Assembly: GCA_016081115.2 (NCBI GenBank)
Contig: CM071930.1
Coordinates: 22,573,520-22,637,519 of the forward strand
DNA length: 64,000 bases
Direction of reading: 5' to 3'
Source of the DNA: Rehmannia glutinosa
Taxonomy: Eukaryota > Streptophyta > Magnoliopsida > Lamiales > Orobanchaceae
The notes under the pieces were generated by a model. It saw only the letters and a program-made list of their open reading frames with translations. It had not been told where the DNA came from and searched no databases. The position numbers and the translations under genes are program-made. Shown here in pieces: positions 44,941-56,925 of this stretch; the first letter of the stretch is position 1, and each line of letters starts with the position of its first letter.

Positions 44941-46416
44941 TGTTGGAAAAATTTATGTATAGATTTTGATGATACCATGTAAAACATAGATTAGGAAATT
45001 GGCACTCCAATTCAAATGTAATTCAACTTGTAATAGATAGGGTTCTATGAGCCGAGTCAAAGGTAGCCAAGTTGAAGATTACAAGACTCGACTGAAGATT
45101 GAAGAAGAAGACCCAATTGTGTGGCAGTTGAGTGAAGTGAAGTGAAGGATCAGTCAAGTGACAGAAAAGCTGTCTCAGACAGCTGACTGACAACAAAGTC
45201 ATTCCAAAATGATTGGAATCGATTGTCAAATGGGTATGCAGTAGACAAAACTCAAGAAATCTGAAAGATATCCGTTATCAAGCAAAGTCAAAGTTTTGTT
45301 GGAAATGGGCATGTGTCAGACTGCCAGCAATAAAGTTATTTTGCTGAAAGAGTGCAAAAAGCAAGGAACCAATGGGATGCACCTGGAATTCTGCAGAGGC
45401 TAAGGAGAGAGTGCAGAGCATTAAATTCAAGGTACGGTCTCCATCAATGCTGCAAGACAAGACAAGTCAACAACCTACAAAGTGTAGTTTGAAAAATATG
45501 TCTATCTCTTCAACGGACATATTTTCAAATGTGCACTAATAAAAGGCTGAGGAGTCATTTGAGAGAAGGTAACGAACGGACACATACTATCAAGCATTCA
45601 AGCAAATAACCTGCAAAATATCTCTCAAGCTTTCATAGAACACCCTAAAGCTTAAACTCGAAGGAAATCGATCTAACACACTCAGTGAAGGAAAGATACT
45701 TCATCAGTTGAAGAGAAAAACTTGTTATCAAGAACAAGGGGTCTACTCTCAAAGGTTGAATGAGGTGTAGTAAGGTTCCAGATCAAACCAGAGCTTTGAA
45801 CCTGTTGGAGGGCTAAGTGATCAAGTCCAAAGGTTTGAGGGAAGCTGAAGTAGCAGGGCAGCCATCTTGTGAAGAAGCTGAGTCCCAGGAGTAGCTAGTT
45901 GTGTGATCAAAGATGACTCGGACTGATAACCATTTTGTAACCAAGTAAAGTTACTTAGTGGATTTCTCTAGGGGCTGGAGAAGAGTGGATTAGAGGAATT
46001 ACTACATCCTCGAACCACTATAATTGCTTGTGTCCATTTACTTTCAACACACTTACTTTATTGCATTATCTTTATATATGGTTGATAGTTAAAATTGCTT
46101 AAGTCTACTGATAATAACCTTTCTAAAACAAGTGTTGAAAAATGTATTCAAAAACTAAGGGTGAAATTCTTCCGCTGTTAAAAACAAAGTCAACTGCTCT
46201 TATAGTGTTAGCTGAAAATAGTTAAGTTACACTATCAACAGCTCAGTCGAGTCTGTTGAGTGGGTAACTTTGCTGTGTAAGCCAACTTAACTGTCCCCCA
46301 AGAACTTAGCTCTTGAGTCAACTCTGAAAATCTTAATAGGACTAAAATAGAAAAGTTGGTAAAGTTTATTTAACCCCCTCCATCTTTCTAAAGTTTATTC
46401 AACTCCCTCCCCCTTT
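44941..46416 (+). repeat. LTR-C copy in SireB pol
   Basis: Starts TGTTGGAAAAATTTATG and is homologous, in opposite orientation, to 42251-43711. The right end is degraded or cut, and about a dozen pol codons are missing at the junction. The two copies face each other, so they are separate insertions rather than one element. Confidence 0.65.
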
Positions 46417-46449
46417 CTTAAGAAATTTGGAATTGAAGAAGAAAGAACA
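46417..46449 (+). pseudogene. pol: Sliver of SireB pol between two insertions
   Basis: Eleven codons reading L-K-K-F-G-I-E-E-E-R-T in the SireB frame. The next codons (V-A-T-P-M) are at 56090, beyond the gypsy element. Confidence 0.75.
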
Positions 46450-48774
46450 TGTAACAACCCGAATTTATTTAATTTCTTAATGATAATATTTAATTATTTT
46501 GTTAGATTATTCTAGATTTTATAATGAAGTTGTTTTATTAGTTTTATAAAATACTTTGGGCCCTATTTGGATTAGAGTATTAATTAGGCCCATATTATTA
46601 GTAAGTTGGGTATAGGCCCATATATGCTAAATCTAGTCCAATTAGAAAGTAGGTTAAAACACAAATATAAGACACGTAAAACACACACATTGAGAACACA
46701 TAAAATAGACGCCTAAGAGAGAACAAAATCGGCCAGAGGGAGAAAAGTAAGAGAGGATTGATTCGAAAGAGGCCTGAAAAAGATTTTACTACCCCTAAAT
46801 TGATCAGGCAAGTAATCTTCATAGTTTTACATAGAACAGGATGAAGCTATTGTTATTAATTTAAGTCTGTTTCAAGATTTGACGCCTTTTTATATTGGAC
46901 TGCTAGAATTGTCGTTTTTTTAATGTCTGGTTGTGTAGTTTGTTTCTTAATCTGTATATGAACTTGTGTGTTTCCTAAATATCCACATGTTTTATAACAA
47001 TTATAACTGCTGTGATGAACTCGTGTGGTCCGTCAAAGTCGTGCGTAAGTTATTAAATCCAGGCCTTGTTTAGTAATATAGTCACATGTGTAACTATTAG
47101 TTTTATGTAATATTTTAAATACCAAGTCAGATTATAAAACCATTAGAAGAACAATGGACATGGGAATTGAGATGGTTGCAGACATGATGATAAGTCGGTG
47201 GAGGTAATTAATAGAGTTTTTATAAGAGTCATACGTGTCATGCTCTAGGATAACCTGATCTTTCATGGTTAATTCACTTTTTCAATGATATGGACCATTC
47301 TGTTGATTTTAGGGATAATAAAGTTTGTTCAAATATATGATTACATTGTATGGGATCGAGTTGCACATCATTCGTGTTGGGCGCGTTTATGTCCTTGAAC
47401 AGTTGAGCCGCCTTTAGTTCTTTCCTTAAGTTTTCCTTTAATGATTGGATATAGGTTTTTCCTTAATTAATTTAACGCAGGATTTTTCCTAATTAGTTGA
47501 ACATAGGGTTTATCCCCAATTAATTGAATATATAATTTTCCCTTGTTAGTTGAACATAAGGTTTGTCCCTAATTAATTTAACATAGGGTTTATCCCTAAT
47601 TAATTGAATATAGGATTTTCCTTTAACCAATTGAATGTAGGGTTTTCCCCTTGACTAATTGAACATAGGGTTTTCTACTAACTAATTAAATGTAGGGTTT
47701 TTCCTTGACTAATTGAATATAGGCTTATCCCTTAACTAGTTGAACGTGGATTTTTCTCTAACTAACTGAATATAAGATTTTCCCCAATTAATGTTGAATA
47801 TCTTTAATGTAGGTATATCATCATTTACATGTTTCAAGTGATGTTTACTTTTAATATATTTGCTAATTAATGTGATTTAATTATTATGTTTATGCCCTTT
47901 AAGTTTATGTTCGTATTCAACTGAAGTTGTATCACTTAGGTTCATGCATAATCTTAATGTATGTTCATAGCATTTTACGAGCATACAAAGATTAAGTAAA
48001 GCCAAGTTTTAAGGTCTATAATTAATAATGTTTTTCAGAAGGAAAATGGGTGCACATTGTTCTATGATTCTGGAGCGAGTGGAAAATGGGCGCGGGGGAC
48101 CGGCGTTCCGACAATGTGCCGCTTGCGGCTAGTGTTAATGTTAAAGAAAAAGGGCCTTCGGGCGAAATGAAAAGAAATGGCCTTCGGGCAAAATATTAAT
48201 CGGGTTCCAAATAACAAGGCCCACTGCGATCCTTATTAGAACAATGTGTTACCAAGTGAGCTCGCGTCTTAAGAACGTTTTACGAAAGAAAAGAAAGATA
48301 CAGTTTAAAGTATGTACACGAAAGTTTAAAGTATGCACACGAAAGTTTAAGTATGTACACGAAAGGATTTTAAGTAAAGAAAATATACAGTTGAGTCATT
48401 GCATTAAGCACGCATTCATGCATGAGATTACTTGTTGAGCTCCTTTAAGCTCATTCCACGAATGTTGAATATTTTTTTCAGATGAGAATAATGAGGAGGA
48501 AGGAGATGGTGGGGCGCAGTGATTCAGGAACCCATGTACTTCAGTCTAACTTATGTTTTTAGAGTTGACTTATTAGTATATTTAATGTTGAACGTCGTTT
48601 TATTTTTCAGCATGATTGTTTTGGACTACTACCTTTTAGTATTTATTTCAGCTGCAAGGTTTCGAACTAAGTAGGATTTTTATTATCCCGTATTTTTAAG
48701 GATTTCTTTAGAGTATTTTTATTGATTAATTTTTTTTGCATTAAAATTTAAGTAAGCTAGAAAAGGGCGCTACA
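46450..48774 (+). repeat. 5' LTR of the gypsy element (2,325 bp)
   Basis: Contains a tandem array of ~31-bp units (TAATTGAATATAGGGTTTTCC variants, about 47440-47800), and three copies of AAGTATGTACACGAAAG (48308-48365), one with C for T. The 3' LTR is about 60 bp shorter, mostly from fewer units. Confidence 0.92.
47440..47800. repeat. ~31-bp tandem array in the gypsy 5' LTR
   Basis: About a dozen diverged units, each with GAATATAGG/GAACATAGG, a TTTTCCC-like run and TAATTAATT-like spacer. The homologous array at about 54825-55115 lacks two units. Confidence 0.8.
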
Positions 48775-48779
48775 TTTAG

Positions 48780-48789
48780 TGGTATCAGA
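48780..48789 (+). other. Primer binding site of the gypsy element
   Basis: TGGTATCAGA five bases after the LTR end; initiator-Met tRNA type. Confidence 0.85.
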
Positions 48790-49305
48790 CCCCAGGATTT
48801 TTAAATCGATTCTGTAGACTTGAAAGCGATTTGATTTACGATAAAAATTAAAAGTCAACAAGTCATGGGTTCCAAGTCGCGCTTCGAGCATCTCCCTCCG
48901 CAATGTGGTAACCTTTACATTTATTATAATTATGACTACGTATGTGTCTCTATGAAATGTGTGCCTTGTGTGAGTTTTAATTGTTAGCTTGGTTTTATAA
49001 AGTGATGAATGAATTTCATGTATAGTTAAAGAGACACTATTCTAAGATATTAGAATATAAAAATTCTTTCGTTTGATTAGTTTTTCTTATGTTCATAGTA
49101 TAGATGTGCCTAGCACTATCCATACCCCCACTAAAGATGAATTAAGAACTAGAATAGATAAAGAACGTGAATTCAAAGCCTATAAGATGACATTTTATAC
49201 TATAATATATTATATTATGCTTCAATGGATCAATACCGGAATAGAATTTATTTTGTTGTTGCAATTAATTAACGAACCTTATGAACCTATAACAGCTAAC
49301 CAATC
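48790..49305 (+). other. Leader of the gypsy element
   Basis: About 500 bp without a recognised domain. A 78-codon open frame without an early ATG (49073-49309) ends in TGA that overlaps the gag ATG as ATGA; probably fortuitous. Confidence 0.5.
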
Positions 49306-50360
49306 ATGAGTCGCAATACTCGCGCTGCACACAATGATGGCAATGGTACCAACAACAACAATGCTCAAGGGACCCCCCTGACTGTTGAGGCCCTTGTTCA
49401 AGCATTGGCTACTTATGGTCAGAATGTTCAGCCCAGACGAGCTGAGGCTCCAGAAAGGAACCGTCTATCGGATTTCCTTAGGTTATCCCCGCCGTCCTTT
49501 GCAGGTACCACAAATCCTATTGAAGCTGAAGGGTGTCTTATGGAGATGTGAAAGATATTTTCCGTTATTGATTGCGCTGACGAGGAACGAGTTAACTATG
49601 CAACGTTCGTACTGCGAGGTGATGCACATGACTGGTGGAGGATGGTACAACGTCGGATTGAGGGCCGCACACGTCCTTTTACTTGGGAGAGGTTTACAGA
49701 AGTCTTTAATGATAAGTATTTTCCCAGAAGCGTCCGCCAACAGAAAGAAAGGGAGTTCGTATGGTTAGAGCAAGGGAGTCGTACAGTGGCTCAGTATGAA
49801 GCTGAATTTGCTAGGTTATCCAAGTTTGCTCCTGATTTAGTTTCTACTGAGGAATGGAGGGCCCGACGATTTGAGGAGGGACTGCGGCCTCAGATCAAGC
49901 TTGTAGTGGCACCGTTTGAGCTCACTACGTACCGTGAAGTCATCAACAAGGCTATGTTGGTGGAAAGGGCTCAAGCAGTTAATAGAGAAGAGATGAGGAT
50001 TCATTAAGGAGGACCAAGTTTAAAACTGGAAACGCAAAGGTGTGGAATAACAATGGTCAGAAAAGGAAACAAGTGCAGACCCCTCAAGGTGCTCCACAGA
50101 ATAAGCAACCGGTGACTGTTTGTGCGAAGTGTGGGAAGACACATTTGGGTAAATGTTTGCAAGGTTTCGGAGCTTGTTTCAATTGTAAGAAAGCTGGACA
50201 CATGTCGCGATTTTGCCCGGATAGGAAGAAGCCAACCCAGGCTCGAGTGTTTGCTATGACACAAGTTGAAGCAGAGGAAGCAACAGACTTGGTGGCTGGT
50301 ACCCATCTATCTTATCCTTTAATTATGAATTCCATGTCATTAGATTTGTGCATGTTTTAA
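49306..50360 (+). pseudogene. gag: gag of the gypsy element
   Basis: ATG 49306 begins M-S-R-N-T-R-A-A-H-N. The frame breaks near 49545; the continuing retrotransposon gag domain (W-W-x(10)-T-R-P-F-T-W-E-R-F, then Y-F-P-R-S-V-R and E-F-A-R-L-S-K-F-A-P) runs to TAA at 50005-50007. A further frame (50040-50360) has the nucleic-acid-binding knuckles C-A-K-C-G-K-T-H-L-G-K-C and C-F-N-C-K-K-A-G-H-M-S-R-F-C. At least two frameshifts make it non-functional. Confidence 0.9.
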
Positions 50361-50378
50361 GCGTGTATTTATTTCATA

Positions 50379-50700
50379 GGACCTTTGAATGTTTGTGGTA
50401 TATCTGCTTATGTCCTAATTGATTCTGGAGCTTCGCACTCCTTCGTGAACTCTAAATTCGCTAAGAACCTGCCCGATTATGCCTCTTCATCGGACACTCA
50501 CTTTAACGTATCAACCCCCTCCGGGGATATCATGAACTCAACCCTAGTGTAAACTAATTGTCCAGTTACTATCGATGGGAAGGAGTTATCTGTGGATCTA
50601 ATCGGATTGGATATACATGATTTTGATGTCATTTTGGGAATGGACTAGTTTTCCAAGCACCACGCAACGATCGACTGTCGAGCTCGAAGGGTCATCTTCA
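50379..50700 (+). pseudogene. pol: Aspartic protease of the gypsy element
   Basis: The catalytic triplet is present as L-I-D-S-G-A-S-H-S-F, followed by a G-M-D motif near 50640. In-frame TAA at 50550-50552 and TAG at 50646-50648 break it. Polyprotein processing would have been its role. Confidence 0.85.
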
Positions 50701-50849
50701 ATCATCTTCCGGACTCCCAACCGTTCTTCCAAGGAGTTTCATCCAAACCCACTATCCTTATCATCACAGCTATGAAAGCTCAAAAACTCATGAACAAAGA
50801 TTGTGAAGCATACTTGGCCTTAATAACTGAGGTTCCTAAGGAATGCCCT

Positions 50850-51860
50850 TCGATTAAAAAATTCCTATTACTTGTGAATACCCCGACATTTTTTCGGAGG
50901 ATATTAATGGCGTTCCGCCAGAGAGAGAGGTGGAATTCATTATAGAGTTAGTGCCTGGGACCACTCCGATATCCAAGGCACCATATCGGATGGCCCCTGC
51001 AGAATTGAAAGAACTCAAGGAGCAACTACAAGATTTACTGGATAAGGGATTCATAGGGCCGAGTTTCTCACCTTAGGGTGCACCGGTTCTTTTTGTGCAT
51101 TGACTACCATGAACTCAATAAGGTAACCATCAAGAACAAGTACCATCTCCCTAGAATTGAGGAGTTATTCGATCAACTTCATGGTGCTGGGTATTTCTCC
51201 AAGATCGATCTGAGGTCTGGTTACCATCAGTTGCGTATTCGAGAGGAAGACATATCGAAAACCGCTTTTCGTTCTTGCTATGGTCATTACGAATTCCTAG
51301 TCATGCCTTTTGGTTTGACTAATTCCCCAGCCGCATTCATGGACCTGATGAATCGAGTCTTCTCAGATTATCTCGATCATTTTGTTATTGTTTTTATTGA
51401 TGATATCCTTATCTATTCCCGAACGAAGGTCGAACATGAACGACACTTACGTCTATTTTTGCATAGGCTCCGAGAGAAGAAGTTGTTCACGAAATTTAGT
51501 AAGTGTGAGTTCTGGTTGGACAATGTTCCTTTCTTGGGCCACATTATTTCTCGAGATGGGATTTCTGTGGACCCTAGTAAGGTTGAGGTGTTACAACACT
51601 GGCCAACACCTACGAATGTAGGAGAGGTTCGTAGTTTCCTTGGGTTAGCTGGATACTACAGAAGATTCATCGAAGGTTTTGCAAGGATCTTCGCACCACT
51701 AACTCAGCTAACAAGAAAGAATGTTAAGTTTGACGATAAGTGTGAAAGGAGCTTCACAGAGTTAAAAGAGAGGTTGACGACGGCTCCTGTCCTTACGTTG
51801 ACGAATGAGGTCGATGGTTTTGCTATCTACAGTGATGCTTCACTGAAGGTTTAGGGTGTG
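50850..51860 (+). pseudogene. pol: Reverse transcriptase of the gypsy element
   Basis: The long frame 51078-51854 shows C-I-D-Y-H-E-L-N-K, the H-L-P-R-I-E-E-L block, S-K-I-D-L-R-S-G-Y-H-Q, M-P-F-G-L-T-N-S-P and the catalytic F-I-D-D-I-L, then the G-H-I-I-S region and L-G-L-A-G-Y-Y-R-R-F connection. The upstream P-x-A-P-Y-R-M-A-P-A-E-L segment lies in another frame (about 50960-51060), so one frameshift lies near 51070. A one-base loss near 51850 ends the frame. Confidence 0.92.
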
Positions 51861-52252
51861 TCCTGATGCAACAGGGGAAGGTAATCGCGTATGCTTCCAG
51901 ACAATTGAAGGATTACGAGAAAAATTATCCAACTCATGATCTCGAGTTAGCAGTTGTGGTTTTTGCTTTGAAGATATGACGACATTACTTATATGGGGCT
52001 AAATGTGAAATTTACACGAATCATAAAAGCCTCAAATATTTCTTCACTCAAAAAGAGCTTAACATGAGGGAACGCAGATGGCTTGAATTAGTAAAGGACT
52101 ACGATTGTATTATCCATTATCATCCTAGAAAAGCTAACGTGGTGGCAGATGCTTTGAGCCATAAGGGTCGGGGGACTATTTATGCCTTGCAGACGATTCA
52201 AAAGCCACTACTGAAAGACATGCAGAGCTTTGAGTTGGAAATTCTATCTTAA
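51861..52252 (+). pseudogene. pol: RNase H of the gypsy element
   Basis: S-R-Q-L-K-D-Y-E-K-N-Y-P-T-H-D-L-E-L, then Y-T-N-H-K-S-L-K and the N-V-V-A-D-A-L-S-H end motif. TGA at 51977-51979 falls where Trp is expected, and TAA at 52250-52252 ends the frame. Confidence 0.9.
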
Positions 52253-52267
52253 GAGAAGTCGAGTTAT

Positions 52268-53725
52268 TTGGCTACCCTGACCTTACAACCATCAATTCTG
52301 GAAAGAATAAAAGTTGCACAGCTGAATGATCCAAAGTTGGTAAAGATTTGTTCAGAGGTTGTTGAAGGAAAACGTGATGACTATGTCATAACGGCAGATG
52401 GGGCATTACGTTTGGGCACTAAGTTGACAGTTCCGAACAATGAAGAGTTAAAATTAGAGATTTCGAAGGAATCTCATACCGCCCCTTACTCTATTCACCC
52501 CGAGAGCACAAAAATGAAGCACGACCTCAGTAAGCACTTCTCATGGGTTGGCATGAAGAAAGATGTGGCAGCATATGTTCAGAGATGTCTTACTTGTCGG
52601 CAAGTCGGGCGCAACACCGTGAGGCCTTCTAGTCTATTGCAACCACTGATGATTCCCCAGTGGAAGTGGGAGCGCGTGGGCATGGATTTTGTTGTGGGAC
52701 TACCAAAGACAAAGATGGGATTTAACTCTATTTGAGTTATAGTTGACCGTCTCACTAAGTCTGCACATCTCCTAGTAAAGAAGACGTACAATATGGAGAA
52801 ATATGCAGAGTTGTACATATTCGAGATAATCCGATTGCATGGAGTACCATTATCCATTGTGTCGTATAGAGATCCTAAGTTCACCTCCACGTTCTAGAAA
52901 AGCCTACACCGAGCCATGGGTACTCAGTTAAGTTTCAGTACAACTTTCCATCCACAAACCGATGGCCAATTGGAGAGAACAATTCAGATACTCGAAGATA
53001 TTCTTCGAGATTGTGTAATAGATTTTCAGGGTACTTGGGACAAGTTCCTGTCGTTAGTGGAATTTTCATACAACAATAGTTATCAGACCTCCATCGGAAT
53101 GACTCCCTATGAAGCGTTGTACGGGAGAAAATGCCGATCACCAGTGCATTGGGATGAGGTTGGCGAAAGAAAACTGATAGGCCCTGAGTTGGTGCAACAA
53201 ACAGCCAAAGTAGTTGAGAAGATTCGGCAGAAAATGAAGACTGCTCAAAGTTGACAAAAGAGTTATGCGGATAAGAGAAGAAAGCCACTAGAATTTGCAG
53301 TCGGAGATGCGGTTTTTCTTAAGGTAGCACCAATAAAAGGAGTTATGAGGTTTGGAAAGAAGGGAAAGTTAAGCCCTCGCTACATTGGGCCATTTGAAAT
53401 CTTAGAGAGAATAGGCGATTTAGCATATCGAATCGCCCTACCTCCAGCATTGTTGGGAGTTCACAATGTTTTCCATGTTTCTATGTTGAAAAAGTACATT
53501 CCAGACCAATCACACATCTTAAGCTACGAGACAATTGATCTCCGTGAAGACTTAACATATGAAGAGAGGCCAATGAGAATCTTGGATAGAGTCGAGAAAG
53601 AGCTTAGAAGGACAAAGGTCACATTAGTCAAAGTCTTATGGAGAAATCACGTCATAGAAAAAGCCATGTGGGAGCGTGAAGATGAGATGCGTGTTATATA
53701 CCCCCAACTTTTTGGTAAGGATTAA
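52268..53725 (+). pseudogene. pol: Integrase and C-terminal domain of the gypsy element
   Basis: HHCC zinc region (H near 52525, C-L-T-C near 52590), then the catalytic core with D in G-M-D-F-V-V-G-L-P near 52680, a second D in the S-Y-R-D-P-K-F segment near 52870 and E in the H-P-Q-T-D-G-Q-L-E-R-T segment near 52975. The GPF/chromo-type tail G-P-F-E-I-L-E-R-I-G and V-L-W-R-N-H lies at 53345-53725. Stops: TGA 52733, TAG 52895, TGA 53252. The tail is that of Del/Tekay-type chromoviruses as I remember them. Confidence 0.92.
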
Positions 53726-53807
53726 GTTTTTCTTTCGAGGCTTATTTCTTTCATTCATATTTCATATTCATTTGTACTTGACAAGTTTCGAGGATGAAAC
53801 TTCTTAT

Positions 53808-53820
53808 AAGAGGGGGAGGA
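53808..53820 (+). other. Polypurine tract of the gypsy element
   Basis: AAGAGGGGGAGGA directly before the 3' LTR; plus-strand primer site. Confidence 0.85.
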
Positions 53821-56085
53821 TGTAACAACCCGAATTTATTTAATTTCTTAATTTCTTAATGATAATATTTAATTATTTTGTTAGATTATTTTAGATTTTA
53901 TAATGAAGTTATTTTATTAGTTTTATAAAATACTTTGGTCCCTATTTGGATTAGAGTATTATTAATTAGGCCCATATTGTTAGTAAGTTGGGTATAGGCC
54001 CATATATGCTAATACTAGCCTAATTAGAAGTAGGTTAAAACACAAAGATAAGACACGTAAAACACACACATTGAGAGCACACAGAATAGACGCCTAAGAG
54101 AGAACAGAATCGGCCAGAGGGAGAAAAGTAAGACAGGATTGATTCGAAAGAGACCTGAAAAAGATTTTACTACTCCTAAATTGATCAGGCAAGTAATCAT
54201 CATAGTTTCACATAACACAGGATGAAGCTATTGTTATTAATTTAAGTTTGTTTCAAGGTTTGACGCCTTTTTATATTGGACTGCTAGAATTGTCGTTTTT
54301 TTTTATGTCTGATTGTGTAGTTTGTTTCTTAATCTGTATATGAACTTGTGTGTTTCCTAAATATCCACACGTTTTATAACAATTATAACTGATGTGATGA
54401 ACTCGTGTGGTCCGTAGAAGCCGTGCGTAAGTTATTAAATCCAGGCCTTGTTTAGTCAATATAGTCACATGTGTAACTATTAGTTTTTATGTAATATTTT
54501 AAATACCAAGTCAGATTATAAAACCATTAGAAGAACAATGGACATGGGAATTGAGATGGTTGCAGACATGATGATAAGTCAGTGGAGCTAATTAATAGAG
54601 TTTTTATAAGAGTCATATGTGTCATGCTCTAGGATAACCTGATCTTTCATTGTTAATTCACTTTTTCAATGATATGGACCATTCTGTTGATTTTAGGGAT
54701 AATAAAGTTTGTTGAAATATATGATTACATTGTATGGGATCGAGTTGCACATCATTCGCGTTTGGCGCGTTTATGTCCTTGAACAGTTGAGCCGCCTTTA
54801 ATTCTCTCCTTAAGTTTGCTTTTAATGAATTGGATATAGATTTTTCCTTAATTAATTTAACACATGATTTTTCCTAATTAGTTGAACATAGAGTTTATCC
54901 CTAATGAATTGAATATATAATTTTCCCTTGTTAGTTGAACATATGGTTTGTCCCTAATTAATTTAACATAGGGTTTATCTCTAATTAATTGAATATAGGG
55001 TTTTCCCTTAACCAATTAAATGTATGGTTTTTCCTTGACTAATTGAATATAGGCTTATCCATTAACTAGTTGAACGTGGGATTTTCTCTAACTAACTGAA
55101 TATATGATTTTCCCCAATTAATGTTGAGTATCTTTAATGTAGGTTTATCATCATTTACATGTTTCAAGTGATGTTTACTTTTAATATATTTGCTAATTAA
55201 TGTGATTTAATTATTATGTTTATGCTCTTTAAGTTTATGTTCGTATTCAACTGAAGTTGCATCACTTAGGTTCATGCATCATCTTAATGTATGTTCATAG
55301 CATTTCACGAGCATACAAAGATTAAGTAAAGCCAAGTTTTAAGGTCTATAATTAATAATGTTTTTCCAAAGGAAAATGGGTGCACATTGTTCTATAATGT
55401 TGGAGTGAGTGGGAAATGAGGGCGGGGGACCGGCGTTCCGAAATGTGCCACTTGCGGATAATGTTAATGTTAAAAGAAAAGGGCTTTCGGGCGAAATGAA
55501 AGGAATTGGCCTTTGGGCAAAATGTTAATCGGGTTCCAAATAACAAGGCCCACTGCGACCCTGATTAGAATAATGTGTTACCAAGTGAGCTCGCGTCTTA
55601 AGAACGTTTTATGAAAGAAAAGAAAGATAAAGTTTTAAGTATGTACACGAAAGTTTAAGTATGTACACGAAAGGATTTTAAGTAAAGAAAATATACAGTT
55701 GAGTCATGGCATTAAGCACGCATTCATGCATGAGATTACTTGTTGAGCTCCTTTAAGCTCATTCCACGAATGTTGAATATTTTTTTCAGATGAGAATAAT
55801 GAGGAGAAAGGAGATGGTGGGGCGCAGTGACTCGGGAACCCATGTCCTTCAGTCTAGCTTATGTTTTTAGAGTTGACTTATTAGTATATATTTAATGTTG
55901 AACGTCGTTTTATTTTTCAGTATGATTGTTTTGGACTACTAGCTTTTAGTATTTATTTCCACTGCAAGGTTTTCGAACTAAGTAGGATTTTTATTTTCCC
56001 GCATTTTTAAGGATTTCTTTAGAGTATTTTTATTGATTATTTTTTTTTGCATTACAATTTAAGTAAGCTAGAAAAGGGCGCTACA
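53821..56085 (+). repeat. 3' LTR of the gypsy element (2,265 bp)
   Basis: Same start and end as 46450-48774. It has an 11-bp duplication near its start (TTTCTTAATTT), fewer 31-bp units and two rather than three copies of AAGTATGTACACGAAAG. Confidence 0.92.
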
Positions 56086-56790
56086 GAACCGTAGCAACGC
56101 CAATGACAAGAAACATCAAACTAGACAAGGATGAAAAAGGTAAATTGGTCGATGGAACCAAATATAGCGGTATGATTGATAGTTTACTTTATTTAAATGC
56201 TAGTAGACCCTATATTTAACATGTTATATGCCTATGTGCTCGATTATAAAGTAATCCAAAGGAATATCACTTAAGTGTCGTTAAAAGAATTTTTTGTTAT
56301 TTAGAAGGCCCTACCTCGTACGACTTATTCTATCAAAAAAAGCAACAATTTTATTATAAAAGGTTTTAGTGATTTGGATTATGCCAGATATATTGATGAT
56401 CGCAGTAGTACTTGTCATTTTTTAGGTAATTGTCTTGTTTCATGATTTTCTAAAAACCAATTTTGCATCTCTTTATCAACGGCTGAAGCCGAATATATTT
56501 CCGCAGTTTTTGTTGTACACAATTACTTTGGATGAAATAAACCTTAGCAGACTACAAAACAAATTTTACAAAAAAAAATCTTATTTTTTACACATCCGCA
56601 ATAAGTATTTCACAAAATCTGGCACATAACAACCGAATAAAATATATTGAGGTTAGACATCAGTTTTTAAGAGATTGTGTGCTAAAAGAAAAAATTGAGA
56701 TGAATTTCGTTCCGTCTCAAGATCAATTAGCGGACATCTAGTATTTTAACTCTATCCAAGCTCGTTTAGGCATAATGCATATTGAATAAT
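56086..56790 (+). pseudogene. pol: RNase H and pol C-terminus of SireB
   Basis: Continues the RT of 44216-44940: V-A-T-P-M-T-R, K-Y-S-G-M-I, S-L-L-Y-L, then S-T-C-H-F-L-G-N, S-T-A-E-A-E-Y-I-S-A and F-V-P-S-Q-D-Q-L-A-D-I at about 56706-56740. Broken by TGA at 56443-56445 (Trp expected), frameshifts near 56380 and 56530, and other stops. Confidence 0.85.
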
Positions 56791-56874
56791 ATTTATATTA
56801 ATTGTTTGGACATGGTTAAACATTTTCAAAAAGTTTTAGGGTGAAAATTCTAGTTTTGTATTTTGAAACAGAAC

Positions 56875-56925
56875 AGGGACTAGTCTCCCTCACTGGTCGC
56901 CCTGCACGGGGACTAGTCACCCTAA
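56875..56925. promoter_or_regulatory. Internal palindrome cluster of SireB
   Basis: GGGACTAGTC at about 56876-56885 and 56909-56918 with CACTGGTCGCC between. Same relative position as 10379-10445, about 160 bp before the third gene ATG, with GACTAGTC in place of GACCGGTC. Confidence 0.55.

Larger units (their letters stand above)
46450..56085 (+). mobile_element. Complete Ty3/gypsy element (Del/Tekay chromovirus-like)
   Basis: LTRs 46450-48774 and 53821-56085 (TGTAACAACC...GCGCTACA), PBS 48780-48789, gag, protease, RT, RNase H, integrase in that order, and a purine tract 53808-53820. Flanks are GAACA (46445-46449) and GAACC (56086-56090), a 5-bp duplication with one change; the SireB reading frame supports GAACC as original. 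Pol carries several stops, so it is not autonomous now. Confidence 0.93.

Noticed and set aside
42251..46416. Reading the two LTR-C copies as one complete retrotransposon
   Set aside because: They are in opposite orientation and the sequence between them is SireH and SireB, not their own internal region.
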